DNA from: Burkholderiales bacterium
Lineage (GTDB): Bacteria > Pseudomonadota > Gammaproteobacteria > Burkholderiales > SG8-41
Direction of reading: 5' to 3'
DNA length: 58,958 nt
Assembly (NCBI GenBank): GCA_030833315.1
Contig: JAURHM010000011.1
Location: 1-58,958, forward strand
The translations under genes and the position numbers were made by a program. Positions 57,762-58,958 of the stretch are shown piece by piece. Each line of letters opens with the position of its first letter. The first letter of the stretch is position 1. The notes beneath the pieces are model-generated. The model had not been told where the DNA came from, made no database searches, and saw nothing but the letters and a program-made list of their open reading frames with translations.

Positions 57762-58136
57762 ATGACCAACACCATGACCTTTGATGAACACGGCAGCTCC
57801 GTCGAACGGCTCTCCTTCGCCATGTTTCAGGAACAGCTGCGCCACGTCGCGCGTTTTGTGACAGCTGCCGCACCCGCCAATCCGCTGGATGCCGTACTCA
57901 AAGCCATCCACAACAACCCGGCGATGTCGCAGGCGCGTCTGCTCACGCGAATCCTAGCCGCCTATATCGGCCGACAGGTGTCCTTCCGCAGTGCTGAAGT
58001 ATCGGCCTTTGACAAGGAACACCTCGCGCTGGTGGTGGCGCTGATGGACAGCCACGACGCCGGCACCCTGCCCGCCACTGAATGGCAACGCGCTGCCGAC
58101 GAAGCCGAGGCCGCACAGCACGACATAGGGGGTTAA
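57762..58136 (+). CDS. Hypothetical protein
   Basis: This 124-residue soluble protein has no recognisable domain. It is alpha-helical in character, with RLSFAMFQEQLRHVARFV and ARLLTRILAAYIGRQVSFRS as amphipathic helices and an acidic end. Its start is six bases after the stop of the small membrane protein, so the two are probably co-translated. Confidence 0.7.
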   Translation: MTNTMTFDEHGSSVERLSFAMFQEQLRHVARFVTAAAPANPLDAVLKAIHNNPAMSQARLLTRILAAYIGRQVSFRSAEVSAFDKEHLALVVALMDSHDAGTLPATEWQRAADEAEAAQHDIGG

Positions 58137-58193
58137 GGTTTTTACTGCACGCCTTGTTTCGATAACGCTGACTCCAACACCTTAAGGAATCCC

Positions 58194-58538
58194 ATGAGAA
58201 AAGGCGCCATCACCTTCACCGGCAAATCCGGCTCGCAATATCCCTTCCACATCTGGTCTCTGGATACGCAGTTCAAACCCATGGGCGGCGTCTATTTCAT
58301 TACCCAGCGCAAAGCCGACAAGGCCAAGCAACTGCGCGCCAGCCACAACGCTATTTTCATCGGCAAGACTGAAGACCTCGCCCAGGCCTTCAACGCCCAG
58401 CCGCTGCCCGAACGCTTCATGAAATTTGGCGCCAACTGCCTGTGCGTGCATCTCAACGATGACCCGGAGCGCCGCGCCGACATCGAAAAAGACCTGCTCA
58501 GCGTCTACAGCACCGACTGCAACGACAACCGCGGCTGA
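58194..58538 (+). CDS. Hypothetical protein with GIY-YIG-like pattern
   Basis: This 114-residue protein contains GGVYFITQRKAD and HNAIFIGKTEDLAQAF, then FGANCLCVHLNDDPERRADI with EKDLLSVY and DCN. The order 'GVYFI...IFIGK...IE-DLL--Y---CN' mirrors the strands and the metal-binding Glu of GIY-YIG nuclease domains, but the usual catalytic Arg after YIG is absent. It may be a degenerate, non-nuclease member. AAGGAA precedes ATG 58194. Confidence 0.65.
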   Translation: MRKGAITFTGKSGSQYPFHIWSLDTQFKPMGGVYFITQRKADKAKQLRASHNAIFIGKTEDLAQAFNAQPLPERFMKFGANCLCVHLNDDPERRADIEKDLLSVYSTDCNDNRG

Positions 58539-58958
58539 ACCCGGCGGCACGCTGGTCAACACCTCCAGCGGACAGATCGAAGTCGCTCCGTCGGCACTCG
58601 CCGAAATCCTCGGCAGCATGCGCCGCATCCATGAAAAACTGCAGTTCGACGCCGAATGGCTGGTCACCGCCTCCACCGTTGCGATGCTGGTGCTCGCACT
58701 GCTCGGCGTCGTGATGGGACTGCCGGGATTCAGCAACACCCTGTCGGGCTGGCACAAGGGCATCGCTTGGGTTGGCATGCCGCTGATCGTGCTCTCGCCG
58801 CTAACCGGCCTCTTTCTTGCCACCAGCGTCAGCTTTGCCAAGGCTCCCCCGCAGCCGCCGATGGGGACAAACCCGCCAATCCGATCGAAGCCGTGCACAT
58901 TGTCGGTGAACGCCACGACCTTTCCTCACTGGTCTGGCTGTGCCCGCGCGGCGAACGG
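58459..58958 (+). pseudogene. PepSY-associated TM-helix protein, frameshifted and cut by the window edge
   Basis: A frame open from ATG 58459 (inside the previous gene; recognisable sequence starts near 58540) reads TLVNTSSGQIEVAPSALAEI, then WLVTASTVAMLVLALLGVVM and GWHKGIAWVGMPLIVLSPLT, with GLFLA following. Two membrane helices with 'HK---W--MPL---S-LTG-FLA' are typical of PepSY-associated membrane proteins. After a run of five C (58846-58850) the sensible frame changes: ANPIEAVHIVGERHDLSSLV continues in another frame. One missing C would restore it, so this is a real frameshift or a sequencing error. The usual N-terminal PepSY part is missing. Confidence 0.55.

Overview
The window is high-GC chromosomal DNA from a proteobacterium. 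It is most likely a betaproteobacterium of the order Burkholderiales. I base this on the housekeeping block rpsU-yqeY-dnaG-rpoD with tsaD divergent, on an RpoD with a very long Lys/Ala-rich N-terminal tail, and above all on ten Bug/TctC-type periplasmic binding-protein genes. No species can be named from sequence alone.

Layout. (1) 1-3740: a 54-bp direct repeat made of the 3' part of a tRNA gene (70-123 and 3662-3715) brackets about 3.6 kb. This segment holds a decayed tyrosine integrase, the tail of an HtrA-like protease, an intact slipin/NfeD pair and a transposase remnant. The intact tRNA (CAU anticodon, probably tRNA-Ile2) is at the right end. (2) 3960-14000: core genes: AI-2E transporter, rpoD, dnaG, yqeY, rpsU, tsaD, plsY, folB, xerD, ogt. 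(3) 13967-17153: a TAXI-TRAP transporter with a strong terminator between binding protein and permease. (4) 17247-42927: a mosaic of short catabolic operons (hydrolases, aldo/keto reductase, enoyl-CoA hydratase, hydroxyacid dehydrogenase, TPP enzyme, amidohydrolase, dienelactone hydrolase), most with one orphan Bug protein and often closed by a clear terminator. (5) 42985-47960: a BarA-like hybrid kinase followed two bases later by an HD-GYP response regulator. (6) 48152-58958: more small-molecule enzymes (aldo/keto reductase, VOC protein, GST, sulfatase), an Rrf2 regulator, three more Bug proteins and a run of small unknown genes ending in a frameshifted PepSY-associated membrane protein.

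The most striking locus is 28642-29878. Two adjacent exported redox genes each carry an in-frame TGA exactly where the catalytic cysteine belongs: a thioredoxin-like protein (Trp-Sec-Ser-Thr-Cys, UXXC) and a peroxiredoxin (Thr-Asp-Thr-Sec-Thr). Each TGA is followed, 26-28 nt before the apical loop, by a stem-loop with the spacing of a bacterial SECIS. The mature peroxiredoxin has no cysteine and the thioredoxin has only the UXXC pair. They look like a two-selenoprotein periplasmic peroxide-reducing system with its own promoter and terminator.

How the genes work together. The repeated unit 'exported Bug receptor plus a few soluble enzymes' suggests uptake and turnover of organic acids or aromatic intermediates. 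No TctA/TctB membrane subunits are present here, so the receptors must share permeases encoded elsewhere or act otherwise. All functions are inferred by reading the translated sequence; no database search was possible.
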